Origin: Evernia prunastri
Taxonomy: Eukaryota; Ascomycota; Lecanoromycetes; Lecanorales; Parmeliaceae
Assembly: GCA_003184365.1 (NCBI GenBank)
Contig: NKYR01000131.1
Location: 37,081-101,080 of the forward strand
Direction of reading: 5' to 3'
DNA length: 64,000 nt
Below are positions 54,668 through 64,000 of this stretch, piece by piece (within the stretch, counting starts at the first letter, position 1; every line of letters starts with the position of its first letter). The notes beneath the pieces were generated by a model, which searched no databases, had not been told where the DNA came from, and worked only from the letters and a program-made list of their open reading frames with translations. The position numbers and the translations under genes were made by a program.

Positions 54668-55539
54668 ATGAACATCATCGGTGCCCTGTTCCATCTTGCT
54701 CTGATATGGCCAATTCTGTGCTCAGCTCGATCTCCATCGCACGTTGTAGCAACGCTGCAATTACCCGATGAGCTCTTCAATACGACGTTGACTCCCAGTC
54801 CCACTTCGTTCGACGCAGCTGTGTCCATGAAGAGTAGTGGGGCCACCGTCATCACAGCATACACCATTCACTGCGTTGGCCTTGACTATTGCTCCGGCAT
54901 TTCTGGTCTCCCATACGAGTATTTAGTTTTTACAGCCATTACAGGCAGTACAACTTACAACGTCTAAAACGAGTAAGGAACTTTACCTTCTCACTCAGTC
55001 TCGCGCAGATATCCGATGCTCTTTGACCTTATGGTTCTCCTGAAACACTGATTGTTCAATTTTGCAGTGGCAACGTCGTTTGCGGCGTCACCAATACCGG
55101 CCCAGACCCGTCTTTCTCAGGAACAGCCACATGTGCTGGGACACTTGGAGATCAAGATCGAACCACCTTTAACAGGACTGAAACAAGTTCTTACTCCGTT
55201 TTCTTCTCAAGCATGGACGAAGACCTGGCCTCTTCCCTCGGCGCAACAACAACATTCGACTCTGACAATTCAGCCACCGCTGCACCTTCAATGGTCAGTC
55301 CCTTCGGACCATTCTCTACGACGGCCAACGGCTCACTCACGAACCCCGTCACTGGGTCCCATCGTCTTACCGAGCACGAAAAGATAGGCGTTGCAGTAGG
55401 CATCGTGGCTTTTGTGCTGGTATGCTGCGCCGCAGGAGCTGCCCTCAGATGTTACCGCAAAAAGCGACGTGCTGCGAACCCAAAGCCACCGGAGCTGTAC
55501 TTCGGCACTTACGAAAAGAGGCAAGCTTCTGTGTCATAG
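54668..55539 (+). pseudogene. Single-pass Ser/Thr-rich surface protein gene with one in-frame stop
   Basis: Exons 54668-54972 and 55068-55539. The signal peptide MNIIGALFHLALIWPILCSA leads into an ectodomain with Cys pairs (IHCVGLDYC, NVVCGVTNTGPD, TATCAGTL), a Ser/Thr-rich stalk (SATAAPSMVSPFGPF), one membrane helix (KIGVAVGIVAFVLVCCAAGA) and a basic cytosolic tail (RCYRKKRRA). This is the layout of fungal wall-sensor-like proteins, although no WSC domain is seen. A TAA at 54965-54967 interrupts the frame eight bases before the donor site; the intron phase still matches across it. A C-to-T change in CAA would explain it. As read, only a truncated, possibly secreted product of about 99 residues is made. 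Confidence 0.6.
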
Positions 55540-56464
55540 GCCTGAAAGCGAGAGGCGAGTGCTGGCGTTTGGCCAAATGGGCTCGTCAAGTTGGATATTG
55601 AGCCTGCGGTTTCGAGGAGGTGAATTTGATGTTCTCTTAAGGACGAAAGGAGCCAATGTGATATTATGAAGGATACCATTACTCTTCTGCAAGTAGAGTC
55701 GTGTCGGGTTCACCCTAACAGCCTTGTCAAAGCCTCAGAGAGCGTACGCTGCCCAAGACGTCCCAAGATCATGCGACTCTTTTGCTAGCTCCGGATGTTC
55801 TCCGACGTGTTGTATATAGATTTCTGAGCTACATCCAGGCAATGCTCCCAATGGTCCGCTCCCAATTTGGGGACTACCAGTCCAGACCGTCCAACTGAAC
55901 CGTCCAATGGACCGTCTGATTTGAAAATCGGACGGTTCGGACAGTGTGGACTAGTAGTCCTGCAATGATCATGTAATCTTGTAGCCTCATGTAGCCTAGT
56001 GAGTATTTCGTCATGACCGCGTTCTCCGTAAATTTAGTAGCATGGTGTTATTGAGCCGGAGCGTGTGTTTTCTGGGGCTAAGCGTACAATTTCAGACCAA
56101 AGAGGTAGCCTTCGGAGTGAGACAAATAAGCAATTGGAAATAGAGTTATGGTTTCGGCTGGGTAATTTTACGAAGGAGGATGTACACGCTATTGTTCGTA
56201 CAATGGAGGAAGGAACTCAAGAAGCCTTAGAAGAGGATTTGGACTAGTCCGGACCGTCCAAAACGGTCATAGTGATTCAGATAGGTGGACGGACTGAGTA
56301 CCATTTATACAGCTTCAGTCCAGACGGTTGAGGCAGGCCCGTTGGACCAACCGTCTGGACCATCGGGAGCATATTGCACTCAGGCCAAGCTGATCGTATT
56401 TCTTTCGACGTTCTTTGAGAAGGCCTTCGCTCGACCTGCTCGTAGCATCACTAGGGATGCCTAC
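55540..56464. other. Region occupied by a degraded hAT element
   Basis: Apart from the transposon relic and its repeats (listed separately), there is no gene. About 330 bp after the upstream gene show nothing. Confidence 0.5.
55871..56366 (+). mobile_element. Degraded hAT-family DNA transposon
   Basis: In frame from about 56053, EPERVFSGAKRTIS followed by LRSETNKQLEIELWFRLGNF is the C-terminal dimerisation region of fungal hAT transposases; the frame ends at a TAG at 56245-56247. Everything upstream of this fragment is lost. Around it lie short repeats built on CCGTCC and GGACTA words: a foldback at 55871-55905 with 55930-55960, another ggactagtccggaccgtcc copy from 56241, and a perfect 13-bp inverted pair gtccagacggttg at 56318-56330 and 56348-56360. 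These fit terminal and subterminal transposase-binding repeats. No full-length element remains. Confidence 0.7.
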
Positions 56465-58090
56465 TCATCCGTCGCCCCAACCATCACGTCGGCTCAAGTC
56501 CGACCTGGAGCTATGGAAAGCAAGCCAAGTTTGACTACCTCGCCTGGCTACCCGCTGTCCGGCAGATATTGATCTGCTTCCTTCCGAAGCCGCAGGCACT
56601 CTGCCGCTTGGACTAACTCCCGGCCTGCTCCGGGCATAATGCCCTGGTGCGTAGGAATCACTGTGTGCCCTGTCTATGGGAGGCTTCTTGCCTTCAAGGG
56701 ACCGCTCAGCGCCGTTTTCTAAGGCGTTGAGAGACTGGAGTTCAGAGAGCAGTCCAGCAACGGATGAGGTGATTCGGCTTATGGCCGTTTCGGAGGGCGG
56801 AGGATAGTTAGAGAGATGTAGAGAGGGTCCCAGTGTTGCCTTCTGCTCAGTGTCCGTCTGATTTCCTTCCCTGTCAGCTTTTGGCGGTATCGTGAATTCC
56901 CGTCCACGCTTGATTGCTTCGGCAGAAACGACATTTGAGTCGCTACTGCGCTCTATGGAGGTTTCTTTCGAAGACCCTGCGCTTGGGCCACCAGAAGGCG
57001 ATATGTGAAGCTGATGGTCCCAGCCGTCAAAGAATCCGGATCCGTTGGAGGGTGTGTAGGCTTGTAGACCATCTGCACCATCATAGACATTCGAGGGTTT
57101 TGTAGTTGGGGCAATATCATCGTTTCTGTCATCTTGCTCGGTATCATGTTCGGGGAGAGCACTTGGGGGGTCGTAGTTGTCTTCAACGTTGTTGTTGAAC
57201 ACAGGGTAAGTCAAACACAAGGAGCCCATAGCAAGATCAGGGCTTCCACATGATTGCAGCGGCTTTCGAGAATGGCAGGAAAGATTCTTGTTGTAGATGC
57301 CGGAGGGAGCCTCGTAAGCTTCAGAGCTGATACTTGCGCTTGTTGGAGAACAGAATTGCGGATACGTAGCTGGATAACAGGGTATCCCAATACCTGCGCT
57401 TCTTGGCGATAAAGCTTCTAAAGTCGAAGGCCGCGTTGATGCTGAATCGTTAGAGCTCACGCCACTAACCGATGTCACACCTGTTGAGCCGGAGGAGACC
57501 GACATTGGTCTCCGGGGGGGTACAGCTCTTCTGAGGCTTATAGTACTCTTTCTCCGTTGTCGCTGATCTTGCCAACCTAACCATTTCGTCATGGTCGGGT
57601 CATACGGCTGTTGGTCGTCCTCTTTTGTGTCTTCAAGTACAGACGCAAGGCCGGCATGATTATTGAAAAGGAATGGAAAGACTGATAGAAGCGACTGGTG
57701 ACACATTGTCAACTTCGCGTATTTCTCCTTGACCTGTGGACTATATATTCCCACCCAAAGTCCCCTGTTCCACAAACTCATGTGCTCTTTGGTCTCCTTG
57801 TCCACACGTGCACGTTCAACTAGTTTTCCCAGTCCTCCAATTGCGTCCTCGGTATCACTAATAAGTGCGTCTATCCAGTCAAGATCACGAGTGCTGAGAT
57901 GGCCCGCGTTCAGACGACGTAGACGACGCACGTTCTCAACATTCAGAGTGATGTGGCGGATCGTCTTCAGTACCTCTCCGGTACGTTCGTCAGCAGCCCA
58001 GAGATCATAAAGTGTTTGTAGAACCGTGGCCCCTTCGCTGAAGAAAGGGGTACTGATTTTGGATAGTAACGATTCTGAGTTGGTCGCCAT
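56465..58090 (-). CDS. Conserved fungal protein of unknown function
   Basis: Single exon, 541 residues from MATNSESLLSKISTPFFSEG. The first 170 residues are helical and charged (LQTLYDLWAADERTGEVLKT, HITLNVENVRRLRRLN, DWIDALISDTEDAIGGLGKL), suggesting a folded N-terminal domain with some likeness to fungal STAND-associated N-terminal helices. The remainder is low-complexity, rich in Ser, Pro and Gly, and probably disordered, with basic-Ser clusters (RQRRKSTISLRRAVPPRRPM) that could be phosphorylated. There is no signal peptide or membrane segment. I assign no function. The hAT relic ends about 100 bp from its 3' end. Confidence 0.75.
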   Translation of the reverse strand: MATNSESLLSKISTPFFSEGATVLQTLYDLWAADERTGEVLKTIRHITLNVENVRRLRRLNAGHLSTRDLDWIDALISDTEDAIGGLGKLVERARVDKETKEHMSLWNRGLWVGIYSPQVKEKYAKLTMCHQSLLSVFPFLFNNHAGLASVLEDTKEDDQQPYDPTMTKWLGWQDQRQRRKSTISLRRAVPPRRPMSVSSGSTGVTSVSGVSSNDSASTRPSTLEALSPRSAGIGIPCYPATYPQFCSPTSASISSEAYEAPSGIYNKNLSCHSRKPLQSCGSPDLAMGSLCLTYPVFNNNVEDNYDPPSALPEHDTEQDDRNDDIAPTTKPSNVYDGADGLQAYTPSNGSGFFDGWDHQLHISPSGGPSAGSSKETSIERSSDSNVVSAEAIKRGREFTIPPKADREGNQTDTEQKATLGPSLHLSNYPPPSETAISRITSSVAGLLSELQSLNALENGAERSLEGKKPPIDRAHSDSYAPGHYARSRPGVSPSGRVPAASEGSRSISAGQRVARRGSQTWLAFHSSRSDLSRRDGWGDG

Positions 58091-58967
58091 TTTCGGCTGA
58101 GCCTAGCAGACGGTGATTGGAAATGCGAGCGCAATATGATCCCAGACCGGTAGCCTTGCTGTGGTTTCCGGTGGTTGAGAAGTGTTCTACGAATCCAAAT
58201 TGATTATGCTGATCCAGTCTGCCATCAGGCTAGCAGGGAGCTCGAGTAGAGATACGCCGCGAGGATACAGAGAGTCTTCGAAGCGGAGTACCCTCGGTGT
58301 GAGCCTTCTGTTGATCAGGTGATCGAATAAACGTTGCAGGCCTGATCTCGAAAAAGTGGGGTTACTCAAGGTAAGCATGCACAATTTTTTGGCAAGATGG
58401 TAAGCCAGAGACCCGGAAAATGCGGCTTCGGATTACGGAGTAGGTATTGCTAAGATATCAGCCGGTGGTCACTATCTCAATATCCCTCAATAGAAAGGGA
58501 TCTGATTTGCTAGTGGGACCGACCCGAAGCGACGGAAAGTCGGGGAAATAAGGCGGGGGGACGGGGTCAGCGAGCTCCAGCTCGACGGCTCGGACTCAAA
58601 GGGTAAAGATGAACGGGACTTTTACTGTCTTACATCTCTCTCGCCTCAGCTCATCACGGCATTGTTATTGCCAGGCATTTTCCCTTCACCAACCAAACAT
58701 AAGCCGCAAAAACGATTGGCTAATGAGAAGCAGTTAGCGAGGCCGACGTGCATACAGTAGTGTAGTATATGCATACGACCTTGGGGTTGAGCAGTAAATT
58801 GAAAACTCAGATTGATAATCCTGTGTCACGCACGGACGTGAACGTCGAGTACTATGGCACACAGATACTGTACCAATTCCCAATGTTTGAAGTAAATTGT
58901 TTTACGACGCGAAGTGAAATATAAACCAAAGCCAAGGCTGCATTCAGATGCCAAGCCAGGATGAGTA
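58091..58967. other. Intergenic region
   Basis: About 0.9 kb upstream of the preceding minus-strand gene and downstream of the next minus-strand gene. No gene, repeat or motif is recognised. Confidence 0.5.
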
Positions 58968-60373
58968 TTAAAACTTCTGCCTTGATGTTGTAGCTGTGAC
59001 CACAACCTGGGATTCGGCCAGCTTGTGACCTCGCTCATCAGTCACTTTAACCAGAGCGGGAGCAATCTCAATCTTGTTCTCTTCATTTCTCGACCAACGG
59101 AATTCAAACCCAGTAGGTAGCGAGAACAGGCAGATACCCAAATCAACCGCCTCTATGATGATTGCGGACAAATGTCGCATGCGCTCATCATCGTTGTATT
59201 TTGGGTTTTTCCAGGCCGTAAGCGAGCGTGAGAACAGTTGCGTGAGCTCGGTGACCTGACGGTTGCGATGCGCGATGTACACTGTATTTTCCGAGGGGTC
59301 AGGTCGCAAATATGCGCTCAAAACTCGCCATCGAGAAATGCACTGATCAAATCCTGACATATTTAGATACTTGAACAACTTCAGGGTAGAATTGTCTTCT
59401 TACCGGGCTTTGCGGCTGGTCCAAACTCGGTTGATGCGGCAGAACTTGGTAGACCAATAAACTCAGCTGGAAGAAGAGAGCTCCCAGGCTTTGCACTTGG
59501 CGAGATGCGAGAAATGACCAGGTAAGCCAGAACATGTTTGATAAGCGTAGTCTTATCTCTCGAATGCAATAACATTGACGCCAGTGATTCTGGAAGATAT
59601 GGTGAATTGAACGATGCCAACTCCGTTTCATTGGGTCTGGCGCTGGTATTCGAAGTATTCTGGTAATAGTTTTCAACGTGAAGCTCAATTTGGTCCAACG
59701 TGTTCTTCGTACGCTGTTCAACTGCTTTGTCATCGGCTGACGGAGGAAGATAACGCTCGTAGTCCGCGGCGCCCCCGTCTGGATGGGTCATGGGCGCTCT
59801 CGTTGGTTTTTCATCTGCCTGGTATCTTGGCCCCTCTGATGCCGACTCAAACACACTGTGGCCTCGTCCTGCTGCATTTCTTTTGCGACGCATAAACAAG
59901 AAAGTGATCAGGAAAGTGATCAGGGCTATTCCGACTGCAACTCCAACAATTGCGCCTGCTACCGCCCCATCGGCAACTTGATGGTCTTTCTTCGGAGACA
60001 GTGTGGCTGAAAGCGCACCAGCTTTTGTAGGACTTGTCATTGATGAGGCTCCTGAAGCCGAGGTAGAGACCCTTTGTGATATTGACAGTGTCGTAGACGA
60101 AGCAGAAGTCAAGCGAGCTGTTGTCGTTGAAGAAGTAGCGGGCGAAGTGTAAGGGGTAGGGCTCGTCGACTCTACCGTATTCGAGGAACTAGTACTACTT
60201 TGAGGACCTGGTGCTGGTAATGTTGTTGGTAGGGGGCTTGCTGCTGGCGTAGTTGCGTTTGAAGTAGTACTGTTGAAGCTTCGATGGGCCGTAGTGCCAT
60301 CTATGGGGCTTATCGAGCTCGAAGCTCCACCAGCAGAACGTGGAATAAGCCTTGCGAGTAGTTCAGTCGCCAT
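58968..60373 (-). CDS. Ser/Thr-rich single-pass membrane protein
   Basis: Exons 60373-59404 and 59353-58968 give 451 residues; the junction restores GPAAKPG-FDQCISRWRVL in phase. Residues 1-130 are an extracellular-type Ser/Thr/Pro stretch, likely O-mannosylated. One membrane helix follows (AVAGAIVGVAVGIALITFLI) with a basic stop-transfer RRKRN. The cytosolic part contains TLDQIELHVENYYQN, a block I recognise from an uncharacterised family of ascomycete membrane proteins, and a conserved C-terminal domain (LLHSRDKTTLIKHVLAYLVI, YNDDERMRHLSAIIIEAVDL). There is no obvious signal peptide at the chosen ATG, so an extra 5' exon is possible. Function is unknown; a wall-sensing role would be speculation. 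Confidence 0.8.
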
Positions 60374-60844
60374 CGCTTGTCGAACTCTCAATCTCGACTC
60401 TATGAAGAGTTTCAACCTTCAGACAACAGATCAATTGTTTGTGAGCAGTCGAAGAGGAGGCAGTACAAAAAGGGGTTCTGAAATAAAATACACGATTGTC
60501 AGTATCGTCACGCAGATGCAACTGCAACTAGTTCCGGGCGTAGATTGGATTTACTATGCATGTGACTGATATATGCGTGATCGTCCCAATGTGTGGTCAT
60601 GTCCTATACGAACAACATGCCACAGGAGGAAAATTAGGTTTGGGTTCTGTCCCAGTGTCAGCACTGATCCACCTACACAATCGCTGACACATGCAAGCAC
60701 GCGGCGCTACAAAACCCTTAACAAGGGCCGCTTGGTTAGACCCAACATCTTGAATATAATGTAAGAGGAACCTTTGGACACACACTGCAGCTGCTGACAG
60801 GTTGCTAGCCCATTATCCTAGTGTAACGGCTCATCTGCGCATCC
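60374..60844. promoter_or_regulatory. Divergent upstream region of membrane-protein and Hsp70-like genes
   Basis: About 470 bp between two outward-facing genes must hold both promoters. No heat-shock element or TATA box was clearly seen. Confidence 0.35.
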
Positions 60845-63272
60845 ATGATGGCCACCCCCGATGGATCGGTGCCGGAGATTGTTGTTGGAATCGATTTCGG
60901 TATGACTTGTACAGGTTAGCAAGCAAATTTCAAAAGTCATGACAGGTAAATTTTTATACAAATGGCTGATCCCCCCGAGTGTTGGTGTAGGTGTGGCCTA
61001 CTCTATGGGACCGGAATGGGCTGAACCAAAGCCCATCCAGCACTGGCCTGGCAAAACACTCAGCGAGCTCGCCAACAAAGTTCCTACTCGTCTCCAGTAC
61101 GAGGAACATTCCACTGTAGTGAACGCTTGGGGTTTTCTTTGTGATGTTGACAGTGATGAAGACACTTCAGACATCTTGACTTGCTTCAAGCTCCATCTTG
61201 ATCCAGCCTTTCCCGATCCGCGCCCAGGTGCTCCTAGTGTTGAAGATGCAAGACGATGGTTCCTGGATTATATCCGTTGTGTTCATCATCACATAGAGGA
61301 GACATTCACTGCATCGTTCCCTGACTGGAAAACCCACAAGACTGAATTCATATTTAGCGTTCCTACAACGTGGAAGAATCCGCCTATGATAGCTGAAATC
61401 GAAAGGCTTATTAGAGCGGCTGGCTTTGGAAGTGATGGTCCAAACCATCATGCTGGTATAGGACTTACCGAGGCGGAGGCAGCCGCGGTGTATGCTTCAA
61501 AGCAGCGATTCAATGTAAGATAGACAGCCTTGTGTTTATTTAGATTGCTTGCTCGCTAAGTCAATCAATGGATGACAGCAAAACGATGTTATCGTGGTTT
61601 GTGATGCAGGTGGTGGCACGACGGTGAGAATGCCTAGCTTTCTTATACTTGGTAAATACGGGTGACTAAATGGCTACGACAGGACGTGAACGTGCTTAAA
61701 CTCATGTCTGCGAGGGGCGAGCCGACACGGCTTCATCAGCTCGGCTGGGTAGAAGGCCAGCTCTTGTTGCCTGTATCATTAAATGTGGGGCCATTGATTG
61801 GTAGAGTTGTAGGTCGTCCGATAGGATCTGCACTGATCGATATGGACTTCCATCAGATCCTCTCAGACCAACTTGAGGGAATTCAAAACCACCTGCAAGG
61901 AGATCCAGGCATCATCGCCGACCAAATGATGCAGGGCAGGTTCGAGAGGATAAAATGTTCGTTCGGCACAGCTGCAAGTTCTGCTGTACCGACGATACCG
62001 CTGCACGTCCCCGGCCTAGCACCAGGATTTTGCCACTCCGGCGCTAACATTGAAGACTCAACTTTAGTTTTGACAAGGTACGAGAGTCCAGAAGCAGAAA
62101 AAGGAGTCTAAACGTATACTCATATCAGGATAGAGAAGAGCTGAAGACGTTGTTTGATAAGCAAATTGACTCCATGCTCACACTCATTGCTGGGCAGTTC
62201 GACAAGATGCAGAGAAGACATCCTGGACTACATATAGTTTGGCATTCCCCGACCAAATAGAGACATCCATTCATACTAACTCCATCTCAGTCGTATGTCG
62301 TGCTGTCCGGCGGTCTCGGTAGCTCTCCTTATGTTAGGCAGCGTCTCAAGGCCTATTTTGAAAGAGGCACAGGGTCGCAACGAGCCAATGCACAGGATAC
62401 TAAGATCGTGATCGCTATTGAGCCGTAGGTGGGACCAAGTTGTCGCTGATATGTTCATCGGTCACTGATGACACGAATACAAGTCAGCTCGCAGTCGTTC
62501 AAGGACTCGTTATGGACAGAATCCAAGCAGTCGACTCCAAAAATCCGGTATTCCGAGAACGATGCTGTCGTCTCAGCTACGGCGTGCGCTGCCGAGAGAT
62601 ACATGACCCGGGAAATATCCATCATTTAGGTAAACCGGTGACAATAGATCATAATGACAACAAGAAATACGTGGAGAATCAGATCCAGTGGTTTGTCAAA
62701 CAAGTAGGTGTCCTTCCCAGAATCAGTAGACTTATCTTCTGAGCTGTATCGGTTTCAAGGGCGAAGTTGTCCCAACCGAAGGGGTCTCGAAGCCATTTTG
62801 GCTAAAACTGAAACCTGGCGACGAAGGAAGGCCCTGGAAGACCAACGTTGTTGTGTCGAATGCGCCGGCGGAGCAACTGCCAACGAATCTCGAGCAGGAC
62901 GGGGCAGAAATACTTTGTAGTGTCGAGTCTGTCCTCAAGGATAAAGGAATAGATATGAAGGTGAAGAACCGGCATTGGTATAATTTGGGAGAGAAGTACG
63001 TGCGTGCAAGGTTTGATGTCAAGGTATGTCATATCAGTGTCTTCTTTCTCTTCTGACTCCATACCCAACTCTCGTGAGCACATACGGCGGTTGACTTAGG
63101 ATCGAATCCAAAGGTTATTCTAGGAGCTGCGGACCTCAAATTCCGGCTGCAGTCCCGAAACAAGGTTGTGAGTCAAGATCATGACACCATACAGGTTAAG
63201 TGGGAAGTGCCTAGTCCAACTACAATCAAAGAAGGGGCTGGTCTGACAAGTACACCAAGACCAAGGCAGTAG
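60845..63272 (+). CDS. Hsp70-like actin-fold ATPase (Hsp12A-type)
   Basis: Nine exons (60845-60914, 60991-61514, 61579-61623, 61683-62077, 62134-62236, 62291-62424, 62484-62703, 62760-63023, 63114-63272) keep phase throughout and give 637 residues. ATPase motifs of the Hsp70/actin fold are present: phosphate-1 GIDFGMTCTGVAYS, phosphate-2 VVCDAGGGTT, and adenosine motif VLSGGLGSSPYVRQRL. EPQLAVVQGLV and the C-terminal VILGAADLKFRLQSRNK also fit fungal members. It lacks the canonical Hsp70 substrate-binding domain and EEVD tail. Such divergent Hsp70-like genes are numerous in filamentous fungi and have no known client. All junctions are clean, with no stop codon, so this gene appears intact. 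A small intron inside exon 4 cannot be excluded. Confidence 0.9.
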
Positions 63273-64000
63273 CTAGCAGAAATAAGGATGTCGTCTGCAG
63301 GCCCGTCAGTCTGTTGCTTTGCGACTTCCACTTCAGCTATACGATTACATGCAGGACACCCTTGTCCAGCTCTGATATATTGGTACCTTATAATGGTCAA
63401 CCATGTCAAGGATTTGCAATGTCTTCGAGTACGCTCTCGACGCTAATGCGTAGCATCAGCAACGATATCGTCCATTTGCATGCCTTTCAATGTAGCCGGT
63501 AACTCCACCACCTGTCGTCACATCCTGTCGTGCGAAACCCAGGTTGACCCAATGTCGGATCGCGGTTGAGGTTGGGCAGATCCCTGTCTTTCTGGCGCTG
63601 CTGGACAGTTGGTGTCGACCTCTGTATTACACCTAGATCTCTTTGGTAGCTTCGAGTTCAGATACGCCAATTGCTAGACCTTGTAGGGAATGATCCAAGA
63701 ACGTTCAACTCGTTGTTTCGCCATTGAAAACATACTGTGTTTACGTTGGAACGCGATACTGCGCGCTAGTTAGGATTGGATAGCCCGGACGACTCCCCCA
63801 TCGAGATTGCACCTAAACAGAAACGCCATCGTAGTTCGTACCGGCGCCATGAGGAGTGGAACTTAATACGGACTAAATCGCCAGCTCAATCTCCCAAGAG
63901 TACTTGCCTCCTAGCGCCGGCGTCCTACCTTAGTCCCAAAGCTAACGCGGGACTAAGCCCAAAAGAGTCTAGATAGCTTCGCGGACTTTTGTGTTAGGAC
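63273..64000. other. 3' edge of window, nothing recognised
   Basis: Short frames such as 63776-63976 (rich in Ser, Pro and Lys) have no domain. A gene running off the window cannot be excluded. Confidence 0.4.

Noticed and set aside
1..64000. CRISPR arrays, bacterial operons, riboswitches
   Set aside because: The DNA is fungal; no regularly spaced short repeats with unique spacers and no bacterial gene order were seen.
1..64000. tRNA or rRNA genes
   Set aside because: I looked for the conserved B-box word (GGTTCGAATCC-like) and saw no convincing case with a matching cloverleaf; a covariance-model scan would be decisive.

Overview
The window is nuclear DNA of a filamentous ascomycete (Pezizomycotina). 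Many genes carry short GT...AG introns of roughly 45-80 nt. The recognisable proteins are fungal: Sla1, Prp4, Nsa2, Yos9, Pmt4, a cytoplasmic dynein intermediate chain and ATP synthase subunit e. Several lineage-specific fungal families occur as well: a Helo-like STAND N-terminal domain, a kinase-TPR fusion, CorA-like, patatin, an Hsp70-like ATPase and Ser/Thr-rich single-pass membrane proteins. The class within Pezizomycotina cannot be fixed from sequence alone. Exon structures below were derived by hand from splice signals, reading phase and family similarity.

Layout. 0-10 kb: a Helo-like membrane protein (-), NSA2 with nine exons (+), a GC-rich hypothetical membrane protein (-), and a farnesyl-diphosphate-synthase homologue (-) in which the two aromatic chain-length residues before the first Asp-rich motif are replaced by small or aliphatic ones. 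10-15.5 kb: a 75-bp tandem repeat, then a decayed island with a truncated CorA-like gene carrying an in-frame stop, butted against a frame-broken kinase-TPR gene. 15.9-26 kb: YOS9 with a KDEL tail, a small secreted protein, a large conserved fungal protein of unknown function, a pirin and JAC1. 26.8-34 kb: SLA1, which contains a 16-N assembly gap flanked by the same sequence twice, and a patatin-like phospholipase with one in-frame TAG. 34-47 kb: an ACS-family MFS transporter, a MITE-like inverted-repeat element, a conserved acidic protein, PMT4, a secreted protein, ATP synthase subunit e, and the dynein intermediate chain divergent from it. 47-64 kb: a small secreted protein, a 3 kb gene-poor stretch, PRP4, a diverged 215-bp tandem duplication, a single-pass surface protein with one in-frame TAA, a hAT transposon relic, two fungal proteins of unknown function and a nine-exon Hsp70-like ATPase.

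The housekeeping genes share no single pathway, but several act in related places. Yos9 and Pmt4 work in ER glycoprotein quality control and O-mannosylation. Jac1 and subunit e are mitochondrial. Sla1 and dynein serve endocytosis and transport. Between them sit accessory genes, three of which are modules often found in fungal NLR/STAND proteins (Helo-like, patatin, TPR fusion). Three genes are otherwise cleanly spliceable but each has one internal stop, so recent gene decay or sequence error is the main interpretive issue in this window.
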